Shown here in pieces: positions 8,164 through 16,949 of a DNA stretch of 64,000 nucleotides. The position numbers and the translations under genes are program-made. This DNA is from Microbacterium sp. CBA3102. GTDB taxonomy: Bacteria; Actinomycetota; Actinomycetes; Actinomycetales; Microbacteriaceae. Location of the stretch: assembly GCF_007954505.1 (NCBI RefSeq), contig NZ_CP042412.1, forward strand, positions 2,170,001 through 2,234,000. Reading direction: 5' to 3'. The first letter of the stretch is position 1, and the number at the start of each line of letters is the position of its first letter. The notes beneath the pieces were generated by a model. That model was not told where the DNA came from, searched no databases, and saw only the letters and a list, made by a program, of their open reading frames with translations.

Positions 8164-9624
8164 TCAGAGCTCGACGGCGGCGGCGACGCCGAGGTCGCCG
8201 TCGTAGTCATGGTCCTTCGTCTCCGGGCTCAACAGCAGCGCGATGAACGTCAGGACGCCCATGGCCGACAGATACAGGCCGACCAGCCACGGGGCGCCGT
8301 CGCCGAGCGCCCACAGCCACAGGGCGATCAATGGGGCCACGGCCGCACCGAGGATGGAGGACACGTTGTAGGCGATCGCCGAGCCCGTGTAGCGCACGTT
8401 GGTCGGGAAGAGCTCCGGCAGCAGCGCGCCCATCGGGCCGAACGTGGCCCCCATCAGCAGGAACCCGAACACGAGGAACGCCTGGGCGAGCGCACCGGTG
8501 AACTTCGGGTCGACGGCAGGGAGGAGGAACGTGTTGAAGGTGAAGCCGAAGACGATGATCGCCCCGGTCACCCACAGCAGCAACTTCCTGCGGCCCACCG
8601 CGTCGGCGATCGGGCCGGACAGGAGCGTGAAGATGCCGAAGAACACCACGCCGATGATCTGCATCAGCACGAAGTCGGTGTATCCGAAGCCGAGTCCCGG
8701 GTAGAACTGCGCCGCGAACTCGCTCGGGTCGAAGGGGGCGCCGGTCGCCTCCGCTGCTGCCTTCGCCGCGGCCGAGGCGGTCTCCAGCGACGCGGGCTTG
8801 GTGCCGTACGCGAGCGTGAAGTTGGTCATCAGGTAGAAGAGCACATACGTCGCCAACATGATGAACGTGCCGAGGATGAGCTGCTTCCAGTGGTGACGGA
8901 ACACGGTCGCGAGGGGGAGCTTGCGGATCGCGCCCTTCGTCTCGGCCTTCTTGAAGGTGTCGGACTCGACGAGCTTGAGCCGCACCCACAGGCCGATGAT
9001 GACCATCACCGCGGAGAACAGGAACGGGATGCGCCAGCCCCACGCCAGGAACGCCTCGGACTTCAGGGCCGGGTTCTCGGAGTGCGGCAGCAGCCAGTTG
9101 ATCGTGAGGAAGAGGAAGTTGGCGATGATGAAGCCGAGCGGGGCGCCCAGCTGAGGGAAGGTGCCGTACCAGGCGCGCTTGCCCTTCGGGGCGTTCTCCG
9201 TGGCCACCAGCGCCGCGCCGGACCACTCGCCGCCGAGCGCGAAGCCCTGCGCGAGACGCAGGATGAGCAGCAGGAGAGCCGCCCACCAGCCGATCTGCTG
9301 GAAGGTCGGCAGCAGTCCGATCACGAAGGTCGCGATGCCCATCGTCAGCAGCGACGCCACCAGCGTGGCCTTGCGGCCGAACTTGTCACCGAAGTGCCCG
9401 AAGACCACGGCGCCGATCGGGCGGGCCACCATCGCGGCGCCGAAGACCGCGAACGAGGAGAGGAGCGAGGTGGTGTCGTTGCCCGTGGGGAAGAACAGCA
9501 CCGGGAAGACGAGCACGGCCGCCGTGGCATACGCGTAGAAGTCGTAGAACTCGATCGTGGTGCCGACCAGGCTCGCGGTGATGACGCGCGAGCGGGGATT
9601 CGCGGGCGCAGTGGCAGTACTCAT
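8164..9624 (-). CDS. MFS transporter, metabolite:H+ symporter type
   Basis: 486-residue integral membrane protein with about 12 transmembrane segments. The MHS subfamily (ProP/ShiA/KgtP-like) is indicated by the N-terminal TIEFYDFYAYATAAVLVFP, GHFGDKFGRK in the first cytoplasmic loop and LAQGFALGGEWSGAAL in helix 4. Members import organic acids, betaines or shikimate with protons; the substrate here cannot be told. A GGAGAA ribosome-binding site precedes the ATG. It is a single gene with its own upstream gap of about 100 bp to the GH35 gene. Confidence 0.9.
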   Translation of the reverse strand: MSTATAPANPRSRVITASLVGTTIEFYDFYAYATAAVLVFPVLFFPTGNDTTSLLSSFAVFGAAMVARPIGAVVFGHFGDKFGRKATLVASLLTMGIATFVIGLLPTFQQIGWWAALLLLILRLAQGFALGGEWSGAALVATENAPKGKRAWYGTFPQLGAPLGFIIANFLFLTINWLLPHSENPALKSEAFLAWGWRIPFLFSAVMVIIGLWVRLKLVESDTFKKAETKGAIRKLPLATVFRHHWKQLILGTFIMLATYVLFYLMTNFTLAYGTKPASLETASAAAKAAAEATGAPFDPSEFAAQFYPGLGFGYTDFVLMQIIGVVFFGIFTLLSGPIADAVGRRKLLLWVTGAIIVFGFTFNTFLLPAVDPKFTGALAQAFLVFGFLLMGATFGPMGALLPELFPTNVRYTGSAIAYNVSSILGAAVAPLIALWLWALGDGAPWLVGLYLSAMGVLTFIALLLSPETKDHDYDGDLGVAAAVEL

Positions 9625-9722
9625 GACGCTTCTCCGATCAGCCCCGGTCTGCCGGGGACCTGGGCGAGTTTACGCCTTCCTGAGTGTTGCCTGTGTGCGC
9701 CGCGACCTGTTCGATTCGAGGG

Positions 9723-11471
9723 TCACTCCTCCGTGGCGCCGAGCGACGGGGAAGGAACGAAAGCGGCCCGGCGCTCGACGAGCTGCTCGAGCTCCAGGAC
9801 GACGAGGCGATTCGTCCCGGCGACGGTGGCGGGGGCGGGCACGTAGAGCGTGCGCTGCGGTCCGTTGCGCCAGTAGCGGCCGAGGAAGAACCCGTTCACG
9901 AACGCATAGCCCTTGCTCCAGCTCGCGGTGTCGAGGAAGAGATCGGCGCGGGCATCCAGCTCGAACTCGGCGGTCCATGCGGTCGGACCGTCTCCGGCAG
10001 CTGTTGCCTCGGCGTCCGCGACAGCGTCCCTCCCGATCCCCGCGGCGATGGCGGCGACGTCCAACGGCGTGGAGCGCCATCCGCTCAGCGGTGCCCCGTC
10101 GAGGGTGACCGCCCCGATGAGTCCCTTCTCCTCGCCGAGCCGGTGGTCGTAGTTCACCCGCCCCTGGTCCTCCACCAGGATGCTCAGGGTGCGGCCACCG
10201 GGGATCCGGATCGCGCGGTCGTGGCGGGTGCGGGAGATCGTGCCGACCGTGCGCCCGTCGACACTGACCCAGCCCAGGTCCCGGAGTTCATCGACGAGGA
10301 GCACCCCGCCGTTGCCGTGGGGGAGGTCGACGTCGTAGCGCATCAACGCGCTCTGGTGTCCGAGCGCATCGAAGGTCTCGGGGTGGGCCGTCGGTTCCGC
10401 CGATCCCGCGGTCGTCGTCCAGGCACCTCCGGCGACGAGGGGGACCTCGAGCGCGGGGGCGGGGGTCGCGCTCGCGGGCAGCTCGTCCGGCACGGGCGCA
10501 TGGCGCGCGATCACGTCGCGGAAGGCGAAGAACTTCTCCGTCGGGTTGCCCGCCTCGTCGAGCGGGGCGTCGTAGTCGTAGGAGGTCACGAGCGGCAGAT
10601 AGCGTCCCTTGTCGTTCGCGCCGTTCGTGAGTGCGAAGTTCGTGCCGCCGTGGAACATGTAGATGTTGACCGAGGCGCCGGCGGCCAGGAGCGCATCCAG
10701 GTCGGCGGCCGTGGTCGCGACGTCCGTCGTGTGGTGCACGCCGCCCCACCAGTCGAACCATCCGTCCCAGAACTCCGAGCACATCAGGGGGCCGGTGGGC
10801 TGATGACGGCGCAGCGTCGCGAGGCGCTCGGTGCTGCGCGACCCGAAGGACCCGGTCTTGTGCAGCCCGGGGAGGCTCCCGTTCGACAGCATCCGGTCGA
10901 CCGGCTGGTCGACGGTCGTCAGCGGCACCGTGATCCCGGCCTCGCGGGTGACCGTGACCAGTGTCTCGAGATACGCCGCGTCCGAGCCGTAGGCTCCGTA
11001 CTCGTTCTCGATCTGCACGAGCACGACCGGACCGCCGCGATCGATCTGGCGCGGTGCGACGATGTCGTACACGCGGCGGAGGTATGCGCTCACCTCCACG
11101 AGGTACTCCGGCGCCGAGGAACGCAGCCCACCCGTGCCACCGGTGAGCCAGACCGGCAGCCCGCCGTTGTGCCACTCCGCGCAGATGTACGGACCGGGGC
11201 GGACGATCGCGTCCAGACCCTCCGCGTGGATCAGGTCGAGGAAGCGCCCGAGATCGTTCCATCCACTCGCGTCCCACTCGCCGCGTCGAGGTTCGTGCGC
11301 GTTCCAGGCCACGTACGTCTCGATCGTGTTCAACCCCATCAGCCGGGCTTTGCGGATGCGGTCCTGCCACTGGTCCGGGTGCACGCGGAAGTAGTGGATC
11401 GCGCCGGAGATGACCTGGTGCGGTCGTCCGTCGCGGAGGAAGTCGGTGTCACCGAGGGAGAAGGAGGTCAC
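9723..11471 (-). CDS. Glycoside hydrolase family 35 beta-galactosidase
   Basis: 582-residue cytoplasmic (no signal peptide) beta-galactosidase that removes terminal galactose from oligosaccharides. The family 35 core has the proton donor Glu157 in QIENEYG and the nucleophile Glu233 in MCSEFWDGW. C-terminal beta-sandwich domains (about residues 380-582) end with the FLGRYWRNGPQRTLYVP motif typical of GH35. It is the last gene after the two permeases and the solute-binding protein, so imported galactosides are the likely substrate. The start is GTG. A stable hairpin between this gene and the binding-protein gene could lower its expression relative to the latter. Confidence 0.93.
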   Translation of the reverse strand: MTSFSLGDTDFLRDGRPHQVISGAIHYFRVHPDQWQDRIRKARLMGLNTIETYVAWNAHEPRRGEWDASGWNDLGRFLDLIHAEGLDAIVRPGPYICAEWHNGGLPVWLTGGTGGLRSSAPEYLVEVSAYLRRVYDIVAPRQIDRGGPVVLVQIENEYGAYGSDAAYLETLVTVTREAGITVPLTTVDQPVDRMLSNGSLPGLHKTGSFGSRSTERLATLRRHQPTGPLMCSEFWDGWFDWWGGVHHTTDVATTAADLDALLAAGASVNIYMFHGGTNFALTNGANDKGRYLPLVTSYDYDAPLDEAGNPTEKFFAFRDVIARHAPVPDELPASATPAPALEVPLVAGGAWTTTAGSAEPTAHPETFDALGHQSALMRYDVDLPHGNGGVLLVDELRDLGWVSVDGRTVGTISRTRHDRAIRIPGGRTLSILVEDQGRVNYDHRLGEEKGLIGAVTLDGAPLSGWRSTPLDVAAIAAGIGRDAVADAEATAAGDGPTAWTAEFELDARADLFLDTASWSKGYAFVNGFFLGRYWRNGPQRTLYVPAPATVAGTNRLVVLELEQLVERRAAFVPSPSLGATEE

Positions 11472-11496
11472 GAGTCGTGGTGCTTTCGATGAGGCG

Positions 11497-11540
11497 AGCT
11501 GTGCCGATCCCGTGACGGGGGATCCGGGACCGGCACAGCT
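11497..11540 (-). terminator. Stem-loop between binding protein and GH35 genes
   Basis: 16-bp arms with one mismatch (AGCTGTGCCGATCCCG and its near complement) and a 12-nt loop, starting 8 nt after the binding-protein stop codon. With the downstream gene in the same orientation it is more likely a partial terminator or mRNA-stabilising hairpin than a full stop. Confidence 0.65.
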
Positions 11541-11548
11541 CGCGGGTA

Positions 11549-12910
11549 TTACTTGTTGACGGTGAAGCCCTGCGCGTTGCCGTACTCGACCAGCGCGTCC
11601 TGCCAGGCGGTCAGGCCGTCGTTCAGATCGGTGCCGTTCTGGTACGACTGGCCGACGGTGTCGCCGAAGATGCTGTTCGCGTACACCTGGTAGGGCAGGT
11701 AGCTCCAGCCTTCGACGACGTCATCGGCCGCGGCGGCGAGCACCTCGTTGATCTTCTGGCCGCCGAAGTACTCGGGAGCGTCGGAGAGGAACTCCTCGCT
11801 GGACAGCTCGGCGGTCGTGGACGGGAACCCGCCGCTTTCGAGGAAGATCGAGATGCTCTCCTCGGAGTTGTTCAACCACCACAGGAAGCCGGCCGCCAGC
11901 TCGGGGTTCTCGCTCTGCGTCGTGACGGCCTGGCCGCCACCGCCGTTCTCCGCGCTCGCCGGGGTGCCGTCATACGTCGGCATGGGGGCGACGCGCCAGT
12001 CGCCTGCGCCGTCGGGTGCGCCCGAGATGAGGTTTCCGGGCATCCAGGCGCCGATCACGAGGCTGGCGAGGCTTCCGTCGCCGAGGGCACGGAACCACTC
12101 GTCGCTCCAGCTGCCGTAGGGCGCGATCAGGTCTTCCTCGACGAGGCGGTTCCAGTTCTCGGTCCACTTCTTCGAGCCCGCGTCCTGCAGGTCGATCGTG
12201 ACGTCGGTGCCCGAGGTCTCGAACGGCTTTCCGCCGGCCTGCCAGATCATCGAGGTCGCGAAGCCCGCGTCCCCGGCGTCGTTGGTGATGTATGCGTCGG
12301 GGTTCGCCGCGTGGATCTTCTTGGCGGCCTCGTAGTACTCGTCCCACGTGGTGGGCACCGTGACACCGGCGGCGTCGAACACGGTCTTGTTGTAGAACAG
12401 GGCCATGGGGCCGGAGTCCTGCGGCAGACCGTAGATCGCGTCCCCGTTCGTGACGGAGTTCCAGGTCGAGGCGGTGTAGTCGTCCTCGAAGTCGGCGAAC
12501 CCGTAGGCCGAGAGGTCGGCGAAGGCGTCGGTGAGGGCGAACTGCGGGAAGGCGTAGTACTCGATCTGCACGACGTCGGGGGCGCCGGAGCCCGCCTTGA
12601 TCGCGTTCTGCAGCTTGGTGTACTCCTCGTTGTTCGTCCCGGCGTTGACCAGATTGACGGTGACGTTCGGGTACTCCTTCTGGAAGGCCTCGACCTGCGC
12701 CTCGGCGGACGGGGTCCAGGACCAGTACGTGATCTTGCCGCCCTTCTCGAGGGCGGCTTCGACGGCGTCGAAGGAGCCGGAGCCCGCATCGGTGCCGGAA
12801 CCGGAGTCGGTCGTGCCACCGGTGCTGCAGCCGGCCAGCGCCAGTGCTGCCACGGTTCCGGCGGCGAGCACGGCGAGGCTGCGCCGGGTCGGTGAGGGAA
12901 GGTGCTTCAT
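11549..12910 (-). CDS. Extracellular solute-binding lipoprotein of a sugar ABC transporter
   Basis: 453-residue family 1 solute-binding protein. The signal peptide ends in the lipobox LALAGC, so the mature protein should be a lipoprotein anchored outside the membrane. GKITYWSWTP begins the mature fold and QNAIKAGSGAPDVVQIEYYAF is a classic family 1 stretch. AAAGGA precedes the ATG at 12910; an in-frame ATG 33 nt upstream would precede the ribosome-binding site and is rejected. It is third in the operon after the two permeases. Ligand inferred as a galactose-containing oligosaccharide because of the following GH35. No ATPase gene is present, so a shared MsiK-type ATPase elsewhere is likely. 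Confidence 0.93.
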   Translation of the reverse strand: MKHLPSPTRRSLAVLAAGTVAALALAGCSTGGTTDSGSGTDAGSGSFDAVEAALEKGGKITYWSWTPSAEAQVEAFQKEYPNVTVNLVNAGTNNEEYTKLQNAIKAGSGAPDVVQIEYYAFPQFALTDAFADLSAYGFADFEDDYTASTWNSVTNGDAIYGLPQDSGPMALFYNKTVFDAAGVTVPTTWDEYYEAAKKIHAANPDAYITNDAGDAGFATSMIWQAGGKPFETSGTDVTIDLQDAGSKKWTENWNRLVEEDLIAPYGSWSDEWFRALGDGSLASLVIGAWMPGNLISGAPDGAGDWRVAPMPTYDGTPASAENGGGGQAVTTQSENPELAAGFLWWLNNSEESISIFLESGGFPSTTAELSSEEFLSDAPEYFGGQKINEVLAAAADDVVEGWSYLPYQVYANSIFGDTVGQSYQNGTDLNDGLTAWQDALVEYGNAQGFTVNK

Positions 12911-12977
12911 TGCTGTGTCCTTTCGGGAGGTGCGGTCCAGCATCGGATCGCGGGGGTGTTGCAGAAGATGCGGGGAG

Positions 12978-13868
12978 CTATTGCTTGACGCTTCCCGCGG
13001 TGAGACCTGACTGCCAGAAGCGCTGCAGCAGCAGGAAGGCGATGACGATCGGGATGATCGTGAGGAGCGAGCCCATGATCACGAGGTTGTAGATCGGCTG
13101 GGATCCCGCGCCGATGGCCTGAGCGCTCCATTGGTTCAGGCCGACGGTCAGGGGGTACCAGGCGGGGTCCGACAGCATGATCAGCGGCAGGAAGTAGTTG
13201 TTCCAGGTGGCGACGACCGTGAAGAGCGCGACCGTGACGATGCCCGGGGCGAGAAGCCGCATCGAGATCGTGAAGAACGTCCGGAACTCGCCGGCTCCGT
13301 CGATGCGTGCGGCCTCGAGGAGTTCGGTCGGCACCGATTCGGAGGCGAACACCCAGATCAGGTACAGCCCGAACGGGCTGATGAGCGAGGGGATGATCAC
13401 GGCCCAGGGCGTGTTCGTGAGCCCGAGCTCGCTGAAGAGCAGGAAGGTCGGCACGGCCAGTGCCGTACCCGGCACCGCCACGGCGCCGAGGACCACGGCG
13501 AACACCGCGCGCCGCCCGGGAAAGCGGAACTTCGCGAGTCCGTAGCCGGCCATCGTGGCGAGCAGCGTCGCACCGCCGGCGCCGACCACCACGTAGAGCA
13601 GGGTGTTGCCCAGCCAGCGGAGGAAGATACCGTCGCGGTAGGAGAACGTGGCGACGAGGTTGTCGAAGAACGCGAAGTCGTCGGCGAACCAGAGGCCGAA
13701 GGAGCTGAAGAGTCCGGCCTGCGTCTTGGTCGAGCTGAAGAGCAGCCACACCAGCGGGACGAGCGTGTACAGCGCGTAGACGACCATCACGATCAGCAGC
13801 GTGTTGGACTTGCGAGGCTTCAGCGGATCGTCGCGTCGGCGCGAGGGGCGGGCGAGGGGGAGTGCCAT
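12978..13868 (-). CDS. Sugar ABC transporter permease (MalG/LacG type)
   Basis: 296-residue inner membrane permease with about six transmembrane helices. The EAA loop, ELLEAARIDGAGEFRTFF, lies near residue 190 and is the contact site for the ATPase subunit. The N-terminus is charged and cytoplasmic. It starts 1 nt after the stop of the upstream permease, so the two are translationally coupled. Partner of the 13870-14787 permease and the lipoprotein at 11549-12910. Confidence 0.93.
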   Translation of the reverse strand: MALPLARPSRRRDDPLKPRKSNTLLIVMVVYALYTLVPLVWLLFSSTKTQAGLFSSFGLWFADDFAFFDNLVATFSYRDGIFLRWLGNTLLYVVVGAGGATLLATMAGYGLAKFRFPGRRAVFAVVLGAVAVPGTALAVPTFLLFSELGLTNTPWAVIIPSLISPFGLYLIWVFASESVPTELLEAARIDGAGEFRTFFTISMRLLAPGIVTVALFTVVATWNNYFLPLIMLSDPAWYPLTVGLNQWSAQAIGAGSQPIYNLVIMGSLLTIIPIVIAFLLLQRFWQSGLTAGSVKQ

Positions 13869-13869
13869 G

Positions 13870-14787
13870 TCAGCGCACCTCCGATGTCGAGCCGCGCAGC
13901 TGCACGACGTAGGCGATGACGGCCGTGATCACGCCCATGATGATGGCGATCGTCGCGGCGTAGTTGAACTGCTGACCGGCGAACGAAAGGTTGTACGCGT
14001 ACATGTTCGGGGTGAAGAACGTGGTGATCACGTTCGGAGCCAGCGGGCGCAGGATGTTGGGCTCGTTGAACAACTGGAAGCTGCCGATGATCGAGAAGAT
14101 CGTCGCGATCACGAGCGCCCCGCGCACGGAGGGGATCTTGATGGAGAAGATCGTGCGCCAGGCGCCCGCGCCGTCCAGGGCGGCCGCCTCGTACATGTCG
14201 GTCGGGATGGTCTTGAGCGAGGAGTAGAAGATCAGCATGTTGTAGCCGACGAACTCCCAGGTGACGATGTTGCCGATCGAGACGAGCATCCATTCCTTGG
14301 CGAACGGCGTGATCGCGTCGATGCCGAGGAAGTCGTTGATGTTGCTGGTGAGGCCGAACTGGTCGCCGTAGATGTAGCCCCACATGAGGACCGCGACGAC
14401 GGCGGGAACCGCGTAGGGGAGGAAGATCAGGATGCGGAAGAACGACGCTCCGCGCAGGCGTGCGCTGTCCAGGGCGAGGGCGGCGCCGAGCGCGAGGAGG
14501 AGCATGATCGGCACCTGCACCACCAGGAAGATGAGCACGCGACCGAACGCCTCCCAGAACTGCGGGTCGGTGAGCGCGCGGACGTAGTTGTCCAGGCCGA
14601 CGAAGGCGGTTCCGCCGATCAGCTTCTCCTGGAAGAAGCTGAGATACAGCGCGTAGGCGAGCGGTGTCAGGAACACCAGGGCGAACACGACCATGAATGG
14701 GCCGACGAAGGACCAGCCCTTCCAGTCGCGCCTGTCGCGCCGTCGGACGCCGGGGGCGCCCAGGGGTGCGGGGATTTCAGTCGTCAT
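13870..14787 (-). CDS. Sugar ABC transporter permease (MalF/LacF type)
   Basis: 305-residue permease with about six transmembrane helices and the EAA loop motif DMYEAAALDGAGAWRTIF around residue 200. It is the first gene of the galactoside transport operon. AAGGA lies 8-9 nt before the ATG. The upstream region holds a TTGACA-N17-ATATGT promoter overlapped by two LacI-type operator candidates. Confidence 0.93.
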   Translation of the reverse strand: MTTEIPAPLGAPGVRRRDRRDWKGWSFVGPFMVVFALVFLTPLAYALYLSFFQEKLIGGTAFVGLDNYVRALTDPQFWEAFGRVLIFLVVQVPIMLLLALGAALALDSARLRGASFFRILIFLPYAVPAVVAVLMWGYIYGDQFGLTSNINDFLGIDAITPFAKEWMLVSIGNIVTWEFVGYNMLIFYSSLKTIPTDMYEAAALDGAGAWRTIFSIKIPSVRGALVIATIFSIIGSFQLFNEPNILRPLAPNVITTFFTPNMYAYNLSFAGQQFNYAATIAIIMGVITAVIAYVVQLRGSTSEVR

Positions 14788-14839
14788 CGACGAGTCCTTC
14801 TTACGATCCGGGCGCTTGCTGCGCCGTGTGTCAACGTCA

Positions 14840-14868
14840 ACATATTCGATCGACTGCTAGTGTGTCAA
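14840..14868 (-). promoter_or_regulatory. Promoter of the galactoside transport operon
   Basis: Minus strand TTGACA (14863-14868), 17-bp spacer, ATATGT (14840-14845). Overlapped by both operator candidates. Confidence 0.55.
14858..14863 (+). promoter_or_regulatory. -10 element of the lacI-type gene
   Basis: TAGTGT, giving a transcription start near 14870. This favours the GTG at 14896 with an AGGGG leader over the ATG at 14878. Confidence 0.45.
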
Positions 14869-14895
14869 CGTCAACACATGAGGGGATGGGTGATC

Positions 14896-15933
14896 GTGAG
14901 CCCAGAGCATCCGACCGAGACGTCGACGCGTCGTCGTGAGCCCTCCATGGAGGACGTCGCCCGGGAGGCCGGAGTCTCAGGGCAGACCGTGTCCCGCGTC
15001 GTGAACGCCCGGGGCTACGTCGGTGCGACCACCCGTGAGCGCGTCGAAGCCGCGATGCACCGTCTCGGCTACCGGCCCAACAGCGCGGCGCGTGCTCTGC
15101 GATCAGGACGCTTCCGCACCATCGGCGTCGTGATGTTCTCGTTCAGCTCGTACGGAAACCAGCGCACGCTCGACGCGATCGCGGTGCGCGCCGCCCAGCT
15201 CGGCTATGCCCTCACCCTCATCCCGGTGGAGTCGAGTGCCGGTGAGACCGTGGCCGGTGCGTTCCGGAGGCTCGAAGAGCATGCCGTCGACGGCATCATC
15301 ATCGTGATCGAGGCGCACCAGCTCGACGAGGCTGACATCGAGATCCCCGAGGCCCTCCCCGTCGTGTTCGTCGACTCGAACCGCGGCGAGACCCATCCGT
15401 TCGTCGACACGGATCAGGCGCAGGGTGCCCGCTTGGCGACCGAGCACCTGCTCGAACTCGGCCACGAGACCGTCTGGCACGTCGCCGGTCCCGCCCGTTC
15501 CTACTCCGCGGAGCGACGCAGAGAGGCCTGGAGGGAGACGCTGGAGCAGCACGGGCGTCGCGTGCCGGAGCCGCTGCCGGGGGACTGGTCCGCCGCGTCG
15601 GGTTACGAAGCCGGTGTCGAACTGCGCGAGCGCGGCGAGGTCACGGCCGTCTTCGCCGCGAACGACCAGATGGCGATCGGCGTGCTGCGTGCTTTCCGCG
15701 AAGTCGGCCGCGAGGTGCCGGGCGACGTCAGCATCGTCGGGTTCGACGGCCTGCCCGACGCTGCACAGCTGTGGCCGCCCCTGACCACCGTGCAGCAGCA
15801 TCCGGAACGCGTGGGGGCCCTCGCGGTGGACGCGCTGCTCGCCGAGCTCGACGGCACCGGACGTCAGCAGACGCCGCTCGTGAGCTGCGAACTCATCGTG
15901 CGCGCGAGCACGGCACCTCCGCGGAAGCGCTGA
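14896..15933 (+). CDS. LacI family transcriptional regulator
   Basis: About 345 residues. The N-terminal LacI HTH is SMEDVAREAGVSGQTVSRVV followed by the hinge-helix region YRPNSAARALRSG. A periplasmic-binding-protein-like effector domain fills the rest, ending with the VSIVGFDGLPDA and LTTVQQHPERVG motifs. The frame stays open far upstream but the HTH fixes the true start close to 14880-14900. GTG at 14896 follows AGGGGATGGG; ATG at 14878 is the alternative. Divergent from the galactoside ABC operon, it most likely represses that operon until a galactoside or galactose binds. Confidence 0.92.
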   Translation: MSPEHPTETSTRRREPSMEDVAREAGVSGQTVSRVVNARGYVGATTRERVEAAMHRLGYRPNSAARALRSGRFRTIGVVMFSFSSYGNQRTLDAIAVRAAQLGYALTLIPVESSAGETVAGAFRRLEEHAVDGIIIVIEAHQLDEADIEIPEALPVVFVDSNRGETHPFVDTDQAQGARLATEHLLELGHETVWHVAGPARSYSAERRREAWRETLEQHGRRVPEPLPGDWSAASGYEAGVELRERGEVTAVFAANDQMAIGVLRAFREVGREVPGDVSIVGFDGLPDAAQLWPPLTTVQQHPERVGALAVDALLAELDGTGRQQTPLVSCELIVRASTAPPRKR

Positions 15934-15946
15934 GCAGAGGAGCCGG

Positions 15947-16300
15947 TCAGCGCCAGATGACGGCGAGACCCGCGTTCAGGAGCGCCAGGATGCCGATCAG
16001 CCAGAACACGGCGGGCGGCACAGCGGCGCCGCGCTTCTGACGGGCGGAGCCGATGCCGAGCAGGGCGCCGATGATCAGCAGCACGACCAGCTTGACGCCG
16101 ATCTTGACGTAGTTGAGCTCGTACTCGATACCCCACGGTGCGGCGAGAGCGAGGCCCGCGACACCGGCGATGGCGAGGCCGTAGTCCATGATCTTCGTGA
16201 TCTGGCGCTTGCCCCCGAATGCCTGGGCCGCCCAGGCGCCGAAGAGCACGGCGAATCCGATGAGGTGGACGAACAGCACGATGTGGCGGAGGGTCTCCAT
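15947..16300 (-). CDS. Small four-helix membrane protein
   Basis: 117-residue hydrophobic protein with four predicted transmembrane helices (about 5-27, 40-58, 65-83, 95-114) separated by short basic loops (GGKRQ, SARQKRG). No catalytic motif is visible and no function is known to me. Similar small membrane proteins are widespread in actinobacteria. The ATG is supported by TACGGT 6 nt upstream. The gene is transcribed convergently with lacI and away from the riboflavin operon's end. Confidence 0.75.
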   Translation of the reverse strand: METLRHIVLFVHLIGFAVLFGAWAAQAFGGKRQITKIMDYGLAIAGVAGLALAAPWGIEYELNYVKIGVKLVVLLIIGALLGIGSARQKRGAAVPPAVFWLIGILALLNAGLAVIWR

Positions 16301-16306
16301 GCCCTC

Positions 16307-16312
16307 ACCGTA
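16307..16312 (-). promoter_or_regulatory. -10 element of the small membrane protein gene, leaderless
   Basis: TACGGT on the minus strand, 6 nt before the ATG at 16300. Confidence 0.55.
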
Positions 16313-16385
16313 CGAGTGCGGCGCCCTTCTGCGCTAGCAAGGGCAGGCTGACCTCAGGAACGGGCTATCGACGTGCGCCTGTGTT

Positions 16386-16463
16386 CACCTGTCGGGAGAT
16401 TGCACGGATGTCGGGCGGAAACGTCGGTCTCGCCCTTTCGTCCGGTCATTCTCCCGACAGGTG
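16386..16463. repeat. Long-arm intergenic palindrome
   Basis: Perfect 14-bp inverted arms CACCTGTCGGGAGA (16386-16399) and complement (16450-16463) around a 50-nt centre. Located 12 nt beyond the ribH stop codon, so it may end the riboflavin operon transcript. The loop is long for a simple terminator. Confidence 0.8.
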
Positions 16464-16475
16464 CACGCGCCCGCC

Positions 16476-16949
16476 TCAGCCGCGCAGCTCCCGGGTCACG
16501 AGGGCGGTGCGCAGGGCAGCGTCCGCAGCTTCGGCACCCTTGTCCTCCTTCGAGCCGTCGAGGCCCGCGCGGTCGAGTCCCTGCTGCTCGTCGTCGAGGG
16601 TCAGCACACCGAAACCGACCGGCTTGCCGGCATCGAGCGCGACCCGGGTGAGGCCGTCGGTGGTCGCCGCCGACACGTACTCGAAGTGAGGGGTCCCGCC
16701 GCGGATGATGACGCCCAGCGCGACGACCGCATCCGCGCCACCGGCGAAAGCCGCCTGCGCAGCGATCGCGAGTTCGAAGGATCCGGGCACGCGTACCAGT
16801 CGGTGCGTGGCCTGCGCCGCCGACAGCACACGCTCGGCTCCGGCGATCAGGCCGTTCGAGATCGTCTCGTGCCAGGTGCCGGCCACGATCACGACGTTCA
16901 GTCCCCGCCCGTCGATGTTGCCGGTCTCGGGTGCTCCTGCGCCGCTCAT
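16476..16949 (-). CDS. ribH: 6,7-dimethyl-8-ribityllumazine synthase
   Basis: 157-residue lumazine synthase, which condenses 5-amino-6-ribitylaminouracil with 3,4-dihydroxy-2-butanone 4-phosphate. Family motifs: the substrate loop PGSFELAIAAQ and GVIIRGGTPHFEYV with the catalytic His. The enzyme normally forms pentamers or 60-mer capsids. Its ATG overlaps the ribBA stop (ATGA), and it is the last gene of the rib operon. Confidence 0.97.
   Translation of the reverse strand: MSGAGAPETGNIDGRGLNVVIVAGTWHETISNGLIAGAERVLSAAQATHRLVRVPGSFELAIAAQAAFAGGADAVVALGVIIRGGTPHFEYVSAATTDGLTRVALDAGKPVGFGVLTLDDEQQGLDRAGLDGSKEDKGAEAADAALRTALVTRELRG

Larger units (their letters stand above)
14827..14876. promoter_or_regulatory. 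Two identical operator candidates for the LacI regulator
   Basis: The 16-mer TGTGTCAACGTCAACA occurs at 14827-14842 and 14861-14876, 34 bp apart. It lies in the gap between the divergent transport operon and the lacI-type gene. One copy covers the -35 and the other adjoins the -10 of the transport promoter. Each copy contains an internal GTCAAC direct repeat, and the second reads as TGTGT-N8-ACACA. Confidence 0.75.

Noticed and set aside
13801..14895. N-terminal extension of the LacI frame upstream of the HTH
   Set aside because: It is antisense to the permease genes; LacI proteins begin with the HTH, and operators and a -10 lie directly upstream of 14896.
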